Origin: Streptomyces tendae
Lineage (GTDB): Bacteria > Actinomycetota > Actinomycetes > Streptomycetales > Streptomycetaceae
Length of the DNA: 64,000 nt
Direction of reading: 5' to 3'
Assembly (NCBI RefSeq): GCF_008632955.1
Contig: NZ_CP043959.1
Coordinates: 2,852,001 to 2,916,000 of the forward strand
The notes under the pieces were generated by a model. It saw nothing but the letters and a program-made list of their open reading frames with translations. It had not been told where the DNA came from and searched no databases. This document shows, piece by piece, positions 44,474 to 56,397 of the stretch; the stretch's first letter is position 1; each line of letters starts with the position of its first letter. The translations under genes and the position numbers were made by a program.

Positions 44474-45109
44474 ATGAAGCTCATCAAGATGTCGCACTCC
44501 TGCGTCCGGCTGGAGAAGGACGGACGCGTCCTCGTCCTCGACCCGGGAGGGTTCAGCGAGGAGGACGCCGCCGTCGGCGCGGACGCGGTGCTGGTCACCC
44601 ACGAGCACCCGGACCACTTCGACGAGGGCCGGCTGCGCACCGCGATGGAGGCCAACCCGGCGGCCGAGATCTGGACCCTCAAGTCGGTCGCCGACCAGAT
44701 CTCCGCCGCGTTCCCGGGCCGTGTGCACACCGTCGGGCACGGTGACACCTTCACCGCCGCCGGCTTCGACGTGCAGGTCCACGGCGAACTGCACGCCGTG
44801 ATCCACCCGGACATCCCGCGCGTCACCAACGTCGGCTACCTCGTCGACGGCGGGAAGCTGTTCCACCCCGGCGACGCGCTCACCGTCCCCGGCCACCCCG
44901 TCGAGACGCTGATGCTGCCCGTCATGGCACCCTGGAACAAGATCGCCGAGGTGATCGACTACGTCCGCGAGGTCCGTCCCGAACGGGCGTACGACATCCA
45001 CGACGCGCTGCTCGCCGACCTCGCCCGGCCCGTCTACGACCGCCAGATCGGCGCCCTCGGTGGTTCCGAGCACCTGCGCCTGGCCCCCGGGGGAGCGGTC
45101 GAACTCTGA
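44474..45109 (+). CDS. MBL-fold hydrolase (UlaG-like)
   Basis: A 211-residue protein with metal motif THEHPDHFD, FHPGDALTVPG and the terminal IHDALL. It resembles the UlaG/YtnP-like branch of small MBL hydrolases, which often act on sugar or lactone derivatives. GGAG lies before the ATG. It follows the PcaL-like gene by 59 bp and may be cotranscribed. Substrate unknown. Confidence 0.88.
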   Translation: MKLIKMSHSCVRLEKDGRVLVLDPGGFSEEDAAVGADAVLVTHEHPDHFDEGRLRTAMEANPAAEIWTLKSVADQISAAFPGRVHTVGHGDTFTAAGFDVQVHGELHAVIHPDIPRVTNVGYLVDGGKLFHPGDALTVPGHPVETLMLPVMAPWNKIAEVIDYVREVRPERAYDIHDALLADLARPVYDRQIGALGGSEHLRLAPGGAVEL

Positions 45110-45193
45110 CCGCGCGGGGCCCGTCGGCGCGGTCGTCCACAGCCGGCGGCCGCCGGTCGAGCGTTGTCGGACCCGGCGGGTAGGTTGTGAGGC

Positions 45194-45973
45194 ATGCGCA
45201 TCGCGACCTGGAACGTGAACTCGATCACCGCCCGCCTGCCGAGGCTCCTGGCCTGGCTGGAGAGCAGCGGCACGGACGTGCTGTGCCTCCAGGAGGCCAA
45301 GGTCGCCGAGGCCCAGTTCCCGGTGGACCAGCTGCGCGAGCTGGGGTACGAGTCCGCGGTGCACGCCACCGGCCGGTGGAACGGCGTGGCGGTGCTCTCC
45401 CGCGTCGGCCTGGAGGACGTCGTCAAGGGGCTCCCGGGCGACCCCGGGTACGACGGCTCCGTCGAACCCCGCGCCGTCTCCGCGACCTGCGGCCCGGTCC
45501 GCGTCTGGTCGGTCTACGTGCCCAACGGCCGCGAGGTGGAGCACCCGCACTACGCGTACAAGCTGCAGTGGCTGGAGGCGCTGAAGGCGGCCGTGGCCGG
45601 CGACGCGGCGGGCGACCGCCCCTTCGCGGTCCTCGGCGACTACAACATCGCCCCGACCGACGACGACGTCTACGACCGCGCCGCCTTCGAGGGCGCCACC
45701 CACGTCACGCCCGCCGAGCGGGCCGCCCTCGCCTCCCTGCGCGAGGCCGGCCTGTCGGACGTGGTCCCGCGCCCCCTCAAGTACGACCACCCGTACACCT
45801 ACTGGGACTACCGCCAGCTCTGCTTCCCCAAGAACCGCGGCATGCGCATCGACCTGGTCTACGGCAACGAGCCGTTCGCCAAGGCGGTCACCGACTCCTA
45901 CGTCGACCGTGAGGAGCGCAAGGGCAAGGGCGCCTCGGACCACGCGCCGGTCGTGGTCGACCTGGACGTGTAA
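45194..45973 (+). CDS. xthA: Exodeoxyribonuclease III
   Basis: A 259-residue EEP-fold nuclease. Active-site residues are visible: NVNSITARLPRLL, CLQEAKVAEAQFP (Glu), SVYVPNGR, GDYNIAPTDDDVYD and SDHAPVVVDL (His/Asp). Cleaves abasic sites and degrades 3' ends in base excision repair. TAGGTT (45181-45186) ends 7 bp before the ATG, so the mRNA is probably leaderless. Length matches actinobacterial XthA. Confidence 0.95.
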   Translation: MRIATWNVNSITARLPRLLAWLESSGTDVLCLQEAKVAEAQFPVDQLRELGYESAVHATGRWNGVAVLSRVGLEDVVKGLPGDPGYDGSVEPRAVSATCGPVRVWSVYVPNGREVEHPHYAYKLQWLEALKAAVAGDAAGDRPFAVLGDYNIAPTDDDVYDRAAFEGATHVTPAERAALASLREAGLSDVVPRPLKYDHPYTYWDYRQLCFPKNRGMRIDLVYGNEPFAKAVTDSYVDREERKGKGASDHAPVVVDLDV

Positions 45974-46000
45974 CAAGGCCCGGCCGGCCGTCGAAGGACC

Positions 46001-46022
46001 CCGCGCGCCTGTTTGCGCGCGG
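46001..46022. terminator. Hairpin after xthA
   Basis: Perfect 8-bp stem CCGCGCGC / GCGCGCGG with loop CTGTTT, 28 bp after the stop. No U tract, as is common in this genus. Confidence 0.6.
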
Positions 46023-46046
46023 CGGTTCGAATGACAGGCTGGAGAA

Positions 46047-46454
46047 ATGAAGATCCCGTTCCTGGGCAAGCGGCGCCGGAAGGACGAACTTCCCGATCCG
46101 GCGGGTCTCGCGGAACTCCTGGCGGAGTGCGCGCTGTTGCGCTCCCAGGCGTACGGGGCGGGAGTCCGACTCGACGACAGCCCGGCCTCGTTGGAGGCGC
46201 TGGACCAGCTGGTCCCCAGGTGGCGGGACGACGAGGACACCTCCGACTGGCTGGGCAACGACGCGGGTCTGTACCTCGGCACCGTCATCGTGCGCACCGT
46301 GCCGGGCGCGGCCTGGGAGCTCCGCGCCGACGGCCAGCCGGTCGTACACCTCACCGGCGGACGGGAGTTCGACGTCGTGGACGCGGGGCACCGGTGGGCG
46401 GCCGACGGCGTGCCGGAGCTGTCGCAGTGGTACGCCGAGGTCGCGGAGGACTGA
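46047..46454 (+). CDS. Hypothetical protein, possibly DUF6278
   Basis: A 135-residue protein starting MKIPFLGKRRRKDELPDPAG behind TGGAGAA. It looks like the small Streptomyces family that I recall as DUF6278 (ECALLRSQAYGAGVRLDDSP, WLGNDAGLYLGTVIVRTVPG). Acidic, single-domain, cytosolic. Role unknown; its coupling to DNA repair is not supported by spacing. Confidence 0.75.
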   Translation: MKIPFLGKRRRKDELPDPAGLAELLAECALLRSQAYGAGVRLDDSPASLEALDQLVPRWRDDEDTSDWLGNDAGLYLGTVIVRTVPGAAWELRADGQPVVHLTGGREFDVVDAGHRWAADGVPELSQWYAEVAED

Positions 46455-46877
46455 CACGCGCCCCGCTCGCGCGCCCCATCACCCGCCGTAAATACGGCTT
46501 ATGACCGAAAAGTGCGTGTCGCGTCGTCCTGGCGATCTTGCCCGGATACGTTGCGGCGACCACATGACGTACGGAAACCGGTCCGTCCGGACCTCGACTA
46601 CGATGTTCCCTCCGTCCCGGTGGGGGGAGAGACTTCGCGGTGCAAGCGGGGACACCGCCTCCGGGAGGGGACCGCCCGCCCAGCCGGGGCGGCGGATCAC
46701 ACAGGCCGGACCCGTCCGGCGGCAGCCGGTGATCACTGCTCGCGGCGGCAGCGACCGAAACCACGGTCGCCCGCCGACGAGGAGAAGGTCAGCTGCGCGC
46801 CGGGCGGGTGGTGCCCCACCCGCCCCCTACGGGGCCCAGGCCGCCTCCCAGGGGAGCCTGAGGCCGGCGGACCCCGG
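46455..46877. other. Intergenic region with a possible orphan start
   Basis: No convincing gene. A GTG at 46640 follows GGGGGGAGAG and opens a 30-codon proline/glycine-rich frame that stops at once, looking like the truncated head of a lost gene. Confidence 0.4.
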
Positions 46878-47639
46878 TCAGTCCGCGCGGTGGGACGTGC
46901 GCGGGGCCGGATCCGGAGCCGGCAGTGCCGTCTGCGCGGGTTTGCTGACGTCCGCCACCAGCTCCACCACATCGGGTCCGTACGCCTGCGAGTTGATCAC
47001 CTTCAGGAGCAGCACGAAGGAACCGGACCCGTACTTGCGGGCCAGCCGCTCGTGGTTGCGGGCGAGGTACCGGGTCGCGGCCTGGTTGGTGATCGCCCGC
47101 TGGCCGCAGAAGAGGAACACCGGCCGGGTGTCCCGCCGTTCCCCCGCCGTCAGCCGCGCCAGCAGGACGTACTCGGAGACGCCCGGCTCCATGCGGTAGA
47201 GGTCGGAGCCTATCCGGAAGGCGCCGCGGTCCGGGCCCGGCTCCGGGTCCACGTTGACCCGTACACCCGGCAGCATCGCCGCCATGTGCGCGACCATCCG
47301 CCGGTTCGACCCCGGCCCGCCGACGCAGAACTCCGTCCGCTCGCCGAACCCCTGGTGCGCCGCGTCCTGGGTGACCACCTGCGCGTGCGCCCCGCAGTCC
47401 TTGATCAGTGCGGAGAGTTCGAGCAGCGCGAACACGTCGAAGCGGTGCACCGCGGGTTCCGCCGTCGCCGGGTCGCGGTTGACGACGAGCAACGACTCGG
47501 AGTTGTCAGGAAGTCCGAAGAATGCCTGCTTGCGCCGGAGCTTGCGCTTCCAGAGGTAGGTACGGGCGATCCAGCCCAGGCTGGCGCTGATGCCCGCGGC
47601 CACCAGACCGAGCACGATGTTGCGCACGTCGTCATTCAT
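46878..47639 (-). CDS. Single-pass membrane protein, 253 aa
   Basis: Starts at ATG 47639 (MNDDVRNIVLGLVAAGISAS). One N-terminal TM helix (IVLGLVAAGISASLGWI) is followed by RTYLWKRKLRRK and a cytosolic domain of about 215 residues (SESLLVVNRDPATAEPAVHRFD, FVLLLKVINSQAYGPDVVELV). I do not recognise the domain, though the pattern recalls nucleotide- or effector-sensing folds. The longer open frame to 47852 has no coding character. Confidence 0.75.
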   Translation of the reverse strand: MNDDVRNIVLGLVAAGISASLGWIARTYLWKRKLRRKQAFFGLPDNSESLLVVNRDPATAEPAVHRFDVFALLELSALIKDCGAHAQVVTQDAAHQGFGERTEFCVGGPGSNRRMVAHMAAMLPGVRVNVDPEPGPDRGAFRIGSDLYRMEPGVSEYVLLARLTAGERRDTRPVFLFCGQRAITNQAATRYLARNHERLARKYGSGSFVLLLKVINSQAYGPDVVELVADVSKPAQTALPAPDPAPRTSHRAD

Positions 47640-47833
47640 GGGCGCGCATGCTAGCGGTCCCGGGCAAACCCGTGTTCGACGCCCGGGTATGGACGCGGCC
47701 GGCCGGGCCCACCCGCGGCGGTTCGCCCCCGTACGTCCGTGGGCCGCTCGGCGCGGCACGCCCGGTACGGCCTCCCTGACGCGGGCATGGCGACGAACTA
47801 AGCTGCCCGCACGGCCCTTTACTGGAGGTGCGG

Positions 47834-49651
47834 ATGCGTCGCCCTGTCGCACGGAATCTCGCGGTCCTCGCGGTCACCGCCGCCGTCGTGTCGGTGGGGG
47901 CGGCCGCGCCGCCCACCCCCCGCGGCGAGCCCGCCCCACACGCCCGGCCCATGCCCAAGGTGCCGGTGGCCGTCGGTCACGGCGGCGCCGTCTCCAGCGT
48001 CGACTCGGACGCCACCGCGGCCGGTATCGAGGTCCTGCGCAGGGGCGGCAACGCCGTCGACGCGGCCGTGGCCACCGCCGCCGCGCTCGGCGTCACCGAG
48101 CCCTACTCGGCCGGCATCGGCGGGGGCGGCTACTTCGTGTACTACGACGCCCGGTCCCGCACCGTGCACACCCTCGACGGGCGCGAGACCGCCCCGCTGA
48201 CCGCCGACTCCGGCCTGTTCCTGGAGAACGGCACGCCCATCCCGTTCGCCGAGGCCGTCAGCAGCGGACTCGCCGTCGGCACCCCCGGCACCCCCGCCAC
48301 CTGGCAGCGGGCGCTCGACAAGTGGGGCAAGAGGGAGCTCGGCACGGTCCTCGAGCCCGCCGAACGGCTCGCCCGCGACGGCTTCACCGTCGACGGGACC
48401 TTCCGCTCGCAGACCGCCGCCAACGAGAGCCGCTTCCGGTACTTCCCCGACACCGCGAAGCTGTTCCTGCCGGGCGGTGAACTCCCCGCCGTCGGTTCCA
48501 CCTTCAAGAACCCCGACCTGGCCCGCACCTACCGCGAGCTGAGCCGCAAGGGTGTCGACGCCCTGTACCGGGGCGACCTCGCCCGCGACATCGTGAACAC
48601 GGTCAACAAGCCGCCCGTGGACCCGGCGTCGGGCTGGAACGCGCGCCCGGGCGACCTGTCGCTGCGCGACCTCGCCGCCTACCGTGCCAAGTCCCAGCCC
48701 CCGACCAAGACCTCGTACCGGGGTCTCGACGTCTACTCCATCGCGCCCTCGTCCTCCGGCGGCACGACGGTCGGCGAGGCGCTCAACATCCTGGAGCGCA
48801 CCGACCTGTCGAAGGCGAGCGACGTCCGCTACCTGCACCGGTTCATCGAGGCGAGCCGCATCGCGTTCGCCGACCGGGGCCGCTGGGTCGGCGACCCCGC
48901 CTTCGAGGACGTACCGACGAAGGAACTGCTCTCGCAGCGGTTCGCGGACTCACGCGCCTGCCTGATCAAGGACGACGCCGTCCTCACCAGCCCGGTCGCG
49001 CCCGCCGACCCCCGCCACCCGACGCCGTGCGCGACGGGCGGCACGGCCGCGCCGACGACGTACGAGGGCGAGAACACCACGCACCTGACCACCGCCGACC
49101 GGTGGGGCAACGTCGTCGCCTACACACTCACCATCGAGCAGACCGGCGGCAGCGGCATCACCGTCCCCGGACGCGGGTTCCTGCTCAACAACGAGCTGAC
49201 GGACTTCTCCTTCGCCCCGGCGAACCCCGCCGTCCACGACCCGAACCTGCCCGGCCCCGGCAAGCGGCCCCGCTCGTCCATCGCGCCGACGATCGTGCTC
49301 GACCGGCACGACCGGCCGGTGGTGGCGCTCGGCTCACCCGGCGGCGCCACCATCATCACCACCGTGCTGCAGACCCTCACCGGCTTCCTCGACCGTGGCC
49401 TGCCGCTCGTCGACGCGATCGCCGCGCCGCGCGCCAGCCAGCGCAACGCCGCGCAGACCGAGCTCGAACCCGGGCTCTTCACCAGCGAGCTGAGGCAGCG
49501 TCTGGAGGCCATCGGGCACTCCTTCCGGGAGAACCCGGAGATCGGCGCCACGACCGGCGTGCAGCGGCTGCCCGGCGGAGCCTGGCTCGCCGCGGCGGAG
49601 AAGGTCCGCCGGGGCGGCGGCTCGGCGATGGTCGTCCACCCGAGGCGGTAG
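47834..49651 (+). CDS. ggt: Gamma-glutamyltransferase, secreted
   Basis: A 605-residue precursor with a signal peptide (LAVLAVTAAVVSVGAAAPPTP). It is cleaved autocatalytically before Thr415 (GEN then TTHLTTADRWGN), and the NEDTF-like binding part and LNNELTDFS segment are present. The mature heterodimer hydrolyses or transfers gamma-glutamyl groups, e.g. from glutathione, outside the cell. ATG 47834 follows GGAGG at 5 bp. Confidence 0.95.
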   Translation: MRRPVARNLAVLAVTAAVVSVGAAAPPTPRGEPAPHARPMPKVPVAVGHGGAVSSVDSDATAAGIEVLRRGGNAVDAAVATAAALGVTEPYSAGIGGGGYFVYYDARSRTVHTLDGRETAPLTADSGLFLENGTPIPFAEAVSSGLAVGTPGTPATWQRALDKWGKRELGTVLEPAERLARDGFTVDGTFRSQTAANESRFRYFPDTAKLFLPGGELPAVGSTFKNPDLARTYRELSRKGVDALYRGDLARDIVNTVNKPPVDPASGWNARPGDLSLRDLAAYRAKSQPPTKTSYRGLDVYSIAPSSSGGTTVGEALNILERTDLSKASDVRYLHRFIEASRIAFADRGRWVGDPAFEDVPTKELLSQRFADSRACLIKDDAVLTSPVAPADPRHPTPCATGGTAAPTTYEGENTTHLTTADRWGNVVAYTLTIEQTGGSGITVPGRGFLLNNELTDFSFAPANPAVHDPNLPGPGKRPRSSIAPTIVLDRHDRPVVALGSPGGATIITTVLQTLTGFLDRGLPLVDAIAAPRASQRNAAQTELEPGLFTSELRQRLEAIGHSFRENPEIGATTGVQRLPGGAWLAAAEKVRRGGGSAMVVHPRR

Positions 49652-49684
49652 CGGCCCGTCATCCGCCGGCCCCTCACACCCGTC

Positions 49685-49716
49685 GGCCCGGCACCCCTGA
49701 CCGGGGGTGCCGGGCC
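49685..49716. terminator. Bidirectional terminator hairpin
   Basis: Perfect 13-bp stem GGCCCGGCACCCC / GGGGTGCCGGGCC with a 6-nt loop between convergent ggt and clp genes. Confidence 0.88.
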
Positions 49717-49732
49717 GTGCCGTACCGGCGGG

Positions 49733-52267
<2,535 letters not shown>

Positions 52268-52871
52268 CCGTTCCTTCGCTGGGTCGACGTGCCGGAGCCG
52301 GGTAACCCGGCCGAGCCGCGCTCATCCCACGATGACACGATCCGTATGGGCGGGCATGTTCAGGTTCGTCCCCGGCGGGGGAATCCCGGGCGCCGCACGG
52401 CAGGGGAGGGGGCCGGCGCCCCGCGCGCGGCCCCGCGTGGGGTGGCGCCCCGCGCACGGGCCGGCACCGCTTGCGACCGGCATCGGCACCGGGCGGAACC
52501 GGCACGGCACCGGGAGGGAACCGTGCCGGTCAGCTCCGGCGCGACGCCGTGGCGAGGGGTGGCAGACAGGGCCCCCACCGCGCAGACACGGCACCGTGGC
52601 GCGGCGAGGCGGCTGCGGGCCGGGACCGTGCACGCAGGCCCGCCGCCGGGGTGCGACGAGGCGGCGCGCACCGGGCTGTCGCCGGGTGAGCCCGGTGTCG
52701 GGGTGGGGTGAGGCGGCTCGCACCGGGTATCGGGGCGGGTGAGGCGCCGCGGGCCGGGACCGTACGACGCGGGCCCACCGCCGGGCGCGGTGCGGCGCCG
52801 GTTGTTGGCATCGGCATCGGGCTCCGTCACCCACGGAAAGGGCCGGCCCGGCTGCCGGGCCGGCCCCCGCT
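52268..52871. other. Gene-free, degenerately repetitive GC-rich stretch
   Basis: No plausible gene. Between 52606 and 52801 two similar blocks begin GAGGCGGCTGCGGGCCGGG and GAGGCGCCGCGGGCCGGG, 135 bp apart, and shorter related pieces (GAGGCGGCNCGCACCGGG) lie between them. Confidence 0.55.
52840..52866 (-). terminator. Terminator of the methionine aminopeptidase gene
   Basis: Perfect 12-bp stem GGGCCGGCCCGG / CCGGGCCGGCCC with a 3-nt loop; on the minus strand it is followed by TTTC. Confidence 0.8.
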
Positions 52872-53642
52872 TCAGTCCCGCGCCGTCAGGACGCGGGGTC
52901 CCGCGTTCGTGATCGCGACCGTGTGTTCCGTGTGGGCCGCGCGGGTGCCGTCGTTGGTGCGGAGGGTCCAGCCGTCCGGGGCGGCGTGGTACGCGTCCGT
53001 GCCGCCGGCGATCAGCATCGGCTCGATCGCCAGAACCATGCCGTGCCGCAGCGGCAGCCCGCGTCCCGGCCGGCCCTCGTTCGGCACCGGCGGGTCCTCG
53101 TGCATGTGCCGGCCGATGCCGTGGCCCCCGTAGTCCTCCATGATCCCGTAGCCCGCGCCGCGGCACACGGTGCCGATGGCGTGTGCGATGTCGCCGATGC
53201 GGTTGCCGACGACGGCGGCCTCGATGCCCGCCGCGAGCGCCCGCTCGGCCGTCTCGACCAGCCGGGTGTCCGCCGGGCGCGGGGTCCCCACCACGAAGCT
53301 GATCGCCGAGTCCCCGGCCCAGCCGCCCAGCTGGGCGCCGCAGTCGATGGACACGAGGTCCCCGTCACGCAGCCGGTAACCGTCCGGGATGCCGTGCACG
53401 ATCGCGTCGTTGACGGACGCGCAGATCACGGCCGGGAACGGCGTGGGCGCGAACGAGGGCCGGTACCCCAGGAACGGCGAGGTCGCGCCCGCCACGTTCA
53501 GCACCTCCCGGGCCACCTCGTCCAGCTCCAGCAGGGACACGCCCACGCCGGCGGCCTTCCGTACGGCCGTCAGCGCGCTCGCGACGACCTGTCCGGCCTC
53601 GTACATGGCATCGATCGATGCGTCGGTCTTGAGCTCCACCAT
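52872..53642 (-). CDS. map: Type I methionine aminopeptidase
   Basis: A 256-residue pita-bread protease with the di-metal ligands spread over DGDLVSIDCGAQLGGWAGD, EDYGGHGIGRHMHEDP and LAIEPML. It removes initiator methionine. TATAGT (53655-53650) lies 7 bp before the ATG: likely leaderless. Divergent from a tiny XRE gene, and probably a second map copy in the genome. A role in resistance to MAP inhibitors would be speculation. Confidence 0.93.
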   Translation of the reverse strand: MVELKTDASIDAMYEAGQVVASALTAVRKAAGVGVSLLELDEVAREVLNVAGATSPFLGYRPSFAPTPFPAVICASVNDAIVHGIPDGYRLRDGDLVSIDCGAQLGGWAGDSAISFVVGTPRPADTRLVETAERALAAGIEAAVVGNRIGDIAHAIGTVCRGAGYGIMEDYGGHGIGRHMHEDPPVPNEGRPGRGLPLRHGMVLAIEPMLIAGGTDAYHAAPDGWTLRTNDGTRAAHTEHTVAITNAGPRVLTARD

Positions 53643-53674
53643 GCCAATTACTATACCGGTATTAGAATGGGGGC
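53643..53674. promoter_or_regulatory. Divergent overlapping promoters around an ATACCGGTAT palindrome
   Basis: The 32-bp gap between map and the XRE gene contains the palindrome ATACCGGTAT (53653-53662). It overlaps the -10 of map (TATAGT, minus strand) and abuts TAGAAT (53663-53668), the -10 of the XRE gene. A single bound dimer could block both. Confidence 0.6.
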
Positions 53675-53956
53675 ATGGTGCGCACCCCCTTGACCCCCGA
53701 AGAGCGCGAACGCGGCGAGCGGCTCGGCAGGCTGCTGCGCGAGGCGCGCGGATCCCGCAGCATGGCGGACGTCGCCGCGAGCGCCGGCATCTCCGCGGAG
53801 ACCCTCCGCAAGATCGAGACGGGGCGGGCCCCGACCCCCGCGTTCTTCACCGTGGCCGCGCTGGCCGGCGCGCTCGGGCTGTCGATGGACGCGTTGATCG
53901 GTCGCTGCGCGCCGCAGGAGGTGCCGGACACCCCGGACGCGTCGATCGCCGCCTGA
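53675..53956 (+). CDS. Small XRE-family regulator
   Basis: A 93-residue protein that is almost only an HTH (RLGRLLREARGSRSMADVAASAGISAETLRKIETG) plus a short helix. TAGAAT ends 7 bp before the ATG, so it is probably leaderless. Its location suggests that it controls itself and the divergent map gene by the shared palindrome. Confidence 0.88.
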   Translation: MVRTPLTPEERERGERLGRLLREARGSRSMADVAASAGISAETLRKIETGRAPTPAFFTVAALAGALGLSMDALIGRCAPQEVPDTPDASIAA

Positions 53957-54080
53957 GCGGGGGTGGCGCCGCTCCCGGTGCCGTGTCCGCACCCCGCCGG
54001 TAAACTCGCCGTAGCGCCGCCGTAACACGCCGGGTGTTACCTACGGAGTCGAGTACTCCGGAATCCGGCGGGAGTTGACT

Positions 54081-56225
54081 ATGGCTGCGGAGCAACTTCC
54101 GGACGCCGTCCGGGAGTTCACGGACCACCTGCGGGACCTGCTGGCACGGCTGGACCGGTACGCGGGCTGGTGCCTGGTGTTCTGGCAGCGCGACCCCGAC
54201 GGCATGCGGGCGTGTCTCGAAGGACGCGAACCGCCGCCCTGGGACGTGGTGGAGTCCCTGCTCCAGGATCTCGCCGCCGCCCATGGACCCGCGGTCGCCG
54301 AGGCGGAGGCTCCGCGGGCGCGCTTGCTGTACGCCGAGGCGACCACCGCGTTCGACGGCCGGCCCGGTGCCCGGCAGGCCCTGAGTGACCGGCTCGACGT
54401 CATGCTGCGCGAGCAGCGGTACGCGGCGGACCGCCGCGCCGAGCTGACGCGCCGGCTCGCCTCGGCAGCCGGCCGCGAGGAAGCCGACGCCCTCGGCAAC
54501 GACCTCGCCTGGGCCGAGGACGACCACCGCCGTGCGGCCGCCCGCTGCGCGGAACTCACCGCCCGTATGGCGGCCCTCGACCGGCGCACCCGCACGAACA
54601 CGGCTCCCACGGACCGGTACGCGTCCTGTCCCACCGGCACGGCAGCACGGAGCGACGCCGCCCCGCATGCCGGCCCTGGGTCATCGGGCGGTCCCGCGCA
54701 CCCCGCCGGTCCCGCGTCGCCAGGCGGTCCCGCGCACCCCGCCGGCCCTGGGTCACCGGGCGGTCCCGCGCACCTCGCCGGTCCTGGGTCACCGGGCGGT
54801 CCCGCGCACCTCGCCGGTCCTACGTCGCCGGGCGGCTCGTCACACCCCGCCGGTCCCGCGTCGCCGGGCGGTCCCGCGCACCCCGCCGGTCCTACGTCGC
54901 CGGGCGGCTCGTCACACCCCGCCGGTCCTACGTCGCCGGGCGGTCCCGCGCACCCCGCCGGCCCTGGGTCACCGGGCGGTCCCGCGCACCCCGCCGGTGC
55001 CGCGTCGCCGGGCGGTCCTGCCCCGCTCGGCCCCGCCACCCCGAGCCGCTCCGGTCCCGCCCCGCAGCAGCACGGAAACTGGGACTCGGACCGGACCCGG
55101 CAGGGTCGCCCGACCCCGGCCGGGCCCGGTCCGCGGCAGCACGCGAACCCGGCCCCCGGGCCGGGACGGCGCCCGACTCCAGCCCCCGGCCCGCAGCAGC
55201 ACGTAGGCCCGGCCGCGGATGCGGCCCAGCCGGGGTATCGCCCGATCCCGGCTCCCGGTCCGCAGCGGCACACGGGCCCAGCCCCGGACGCCACCGGGCA
55301 CGGAGACCGCTCGGCCCCGGGCCCCGCCCCGCGCGGGCGTCGCCCGGAGCCGAGCGTCGAGGCGGAGCACTCGCGGCCGGCTCCGCCCCGCTCACGGCAG
55401 GAGCAGTACCCGGCCCCCGAACCCGTACCTCCCGAACTGCGCGCCGCGCAGCAGCACGTCCCGCCGGCCCCGCCCGCCGACGGCAACCCGCCCGCGCCGC
55501 CCCGCAAGCGGCGGCGCGGCGGTGCTCGGTTCGCCGGGGTGGAGGACGGCGGGGAGGCGCCCGTCGTCGCGCCGGCCGCCGCCGTCCCGGAACTGCCCGT
55601 CGCCGCCTCCGTCTCCCGCGGCGCCCGCTTCGCCGGGGCCGCCGCGGACGAGGCCGAGCAGGCTGGGCCGCCTGCCGGGGAGCGGGCCGGCGTGGAAGAC
55701 CTGAGGCAGGCCGGACACCTGGTGCGCACCCTCGTACGACTGCGCCGCGAGGGACGCGCCGGCGAGGCGCACGCCGTGCTGAACGACGCCGCCTACTGGC
55801 CCGCCGTACGGTTCCCGCTGCTGGCCGACGAGATGGAGCGGGCCGGACTGGGGGCCGACTGGGCGACCCTGCTGTGGGAGGCGGCCGCGTCGCTGCCCGC
55901 CGAACGCCTCGTCGCCGCCGCCGACGCGCTGACCGAGGCGGGCCGCGCGGAGGACGGCGAGCAGATCCTGCGGCAGGGCGTCGTACGGCCGGCCGACGAG
56001 ATAGGCCAGGCCGCCCTCGCCCTGGCCGAAGGCAGCCGCCACCGCGAGCTGCGGGCCCTGCTGGACGCCTGTGTCCGGATGCGCACCCCGCAGGACGCCG
56101 CCCGCACCGCGGCCCCCGACCCCCGGCGCCTGGTGCCGCTGCTGCTGACGGCGGCCCGGGGCGTCTCGGAGGAGCGGCACTGGGACGTGCTGCACGCCCT
56201 GCGCGTGGCGGGACTGGCCGCCTGA
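54081..56225 (+). CDS. Repeat-rich hypothetical protein, 714 aa
   Basis: Residues 1-190 are helical ([39 protein letters not shown]). Residues 198-317 are ten 12-residue repeats of the pattern [12 protein letters not shown] further low-complexity stretch extends to about residue 470. The C-terminal 250 residues are helical again ([44 protein letters not shown]). No membrane or signal segment, no recognised domain. GGGAG lies 7 bp before ATG 54081. Confidence 0.82.
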   Translation: MAAEQLPDAVREFTDHLRDLLARLDRYAGWCLVFWQRDPDGMRACLEGREPPPWDVVESLLQDLAAAHGPAVAEAEAPRARLLYAEATTAFDGRPGARQALSDRLDVMLREQRYAADRRAELTRRLASAAGREEADALGNDLAWAEDDHRRAAARCAELTARMAALDRRTRTNTAPTDRYASCPTGTAARSDAAPHAGPGSSGGPAHPAGPASPGGPAHPAGPGSPGGPAHLAGPGSPGGPAHLAGPTSPGGSSHPAGPASPGGPAHPAGPTSPGGSSHPAGPTSPGGPAHPAGPGSPGGPAHPAGAASPGGPAPLGPATPSRSGPAPQQHGNWDSDRTRQGRPTPAGPGPRQHANPAPGPGRRPTPAPGPQQHVGPAADAAQPGYRPIPAPGPQRHTGPAPDATGHGDRSAPGPAPRGRRPEPSVEAEHSRPAPPRSRQEQYPAPEPVPPELRAAQQHVPPAPPADGNPPAPPRKRRRGGARFAGVEDGGEAPVVAPAAAVPELPVAASVSRGARFAGAAADEAEQAGPPAGERAGVEDLRQAGHLVRTLVRLRREGRAGEAHAVLNDAAYWPAVRFPLLADEMERAGLGADWATLLWEAAASLPAERLVAAADALTEAGRAEDGEQILRQGVVRPADEIGQAALALAEGSRHRELRALLDACVRMRTPQDAARTAAPDPRRLVPLLLTAARGVSEERHWDVLHALRVAGLAA
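54672..55031 (+). repeat. In-frame 36-bp tandem repeats, ten copies
   Basis: Ten units of 36 bp encode [12 protein letters not shown] with variants (SS for PA, L for P). The unit length and count keep the reading frame, so copy number may vary between strains. Confidence 0.85.
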
Positions 56226-56303
56226 CCGGGGGCCGGCGGCCGGGCGGACTCACCCACAGGGGTGTCAATCCGGATCGACTCCACGGCCCGCACGACGATG
56301 GTC

Positions 56304-56332
56304 TTGGCAAGGCCGTCCGGGAGGCTTACGTT
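56304..56332 (+). promoter_or_regulatory. Promoter of the first pyrimidine-cluster operon
   Basis: TTGGCA (56304-56309), 17-bp spacer, TACGTT (56327-56332). Transcription should start near 56339, at a 12-bp tandem repeat. Confidence 0.7.
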
Positions 56333-56337
56333 CGTCC

Positions 56338-56365
56338 CTCTACGGCCGTCTCTACGGGCGTAGAG
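56338..56365 (+). promoter_or_regulatory. 12-bp tandem repeat with an inverted arm, candidate operator
   Basis: CTCTACGGCCGT (56338-56349) and CTCTACGGGCGT (56350-56361) are adjacent, and CGTAGAG (56359-56365) forms an inverted copy of CTCTACG. Lies at the expected transcription start, so binding would block initiation. Confidence 0.5.
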
Positions 56366-56397
56366 GCGCTGACGTCGCGTCGAAGGAGCAGCAGCTC

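Noticed and set aside
46640..46732. Small ORF with a good ribosome site (30 codons)
   Set aside because: Pro/Gly-rich and immediately stopped; no evidence for a real product, so reported only as a possible orphan start.
52298..52310. CCGGG-TAA-CCCGG dyad upstream of the Clp ATPase gene as an HspR or ClgR site
   Set aside because: It fits neither the HAIR element nor the known ClgR consensus; GC-rich dyads of this size are frequent here. Kept only as a note in the gene entry.
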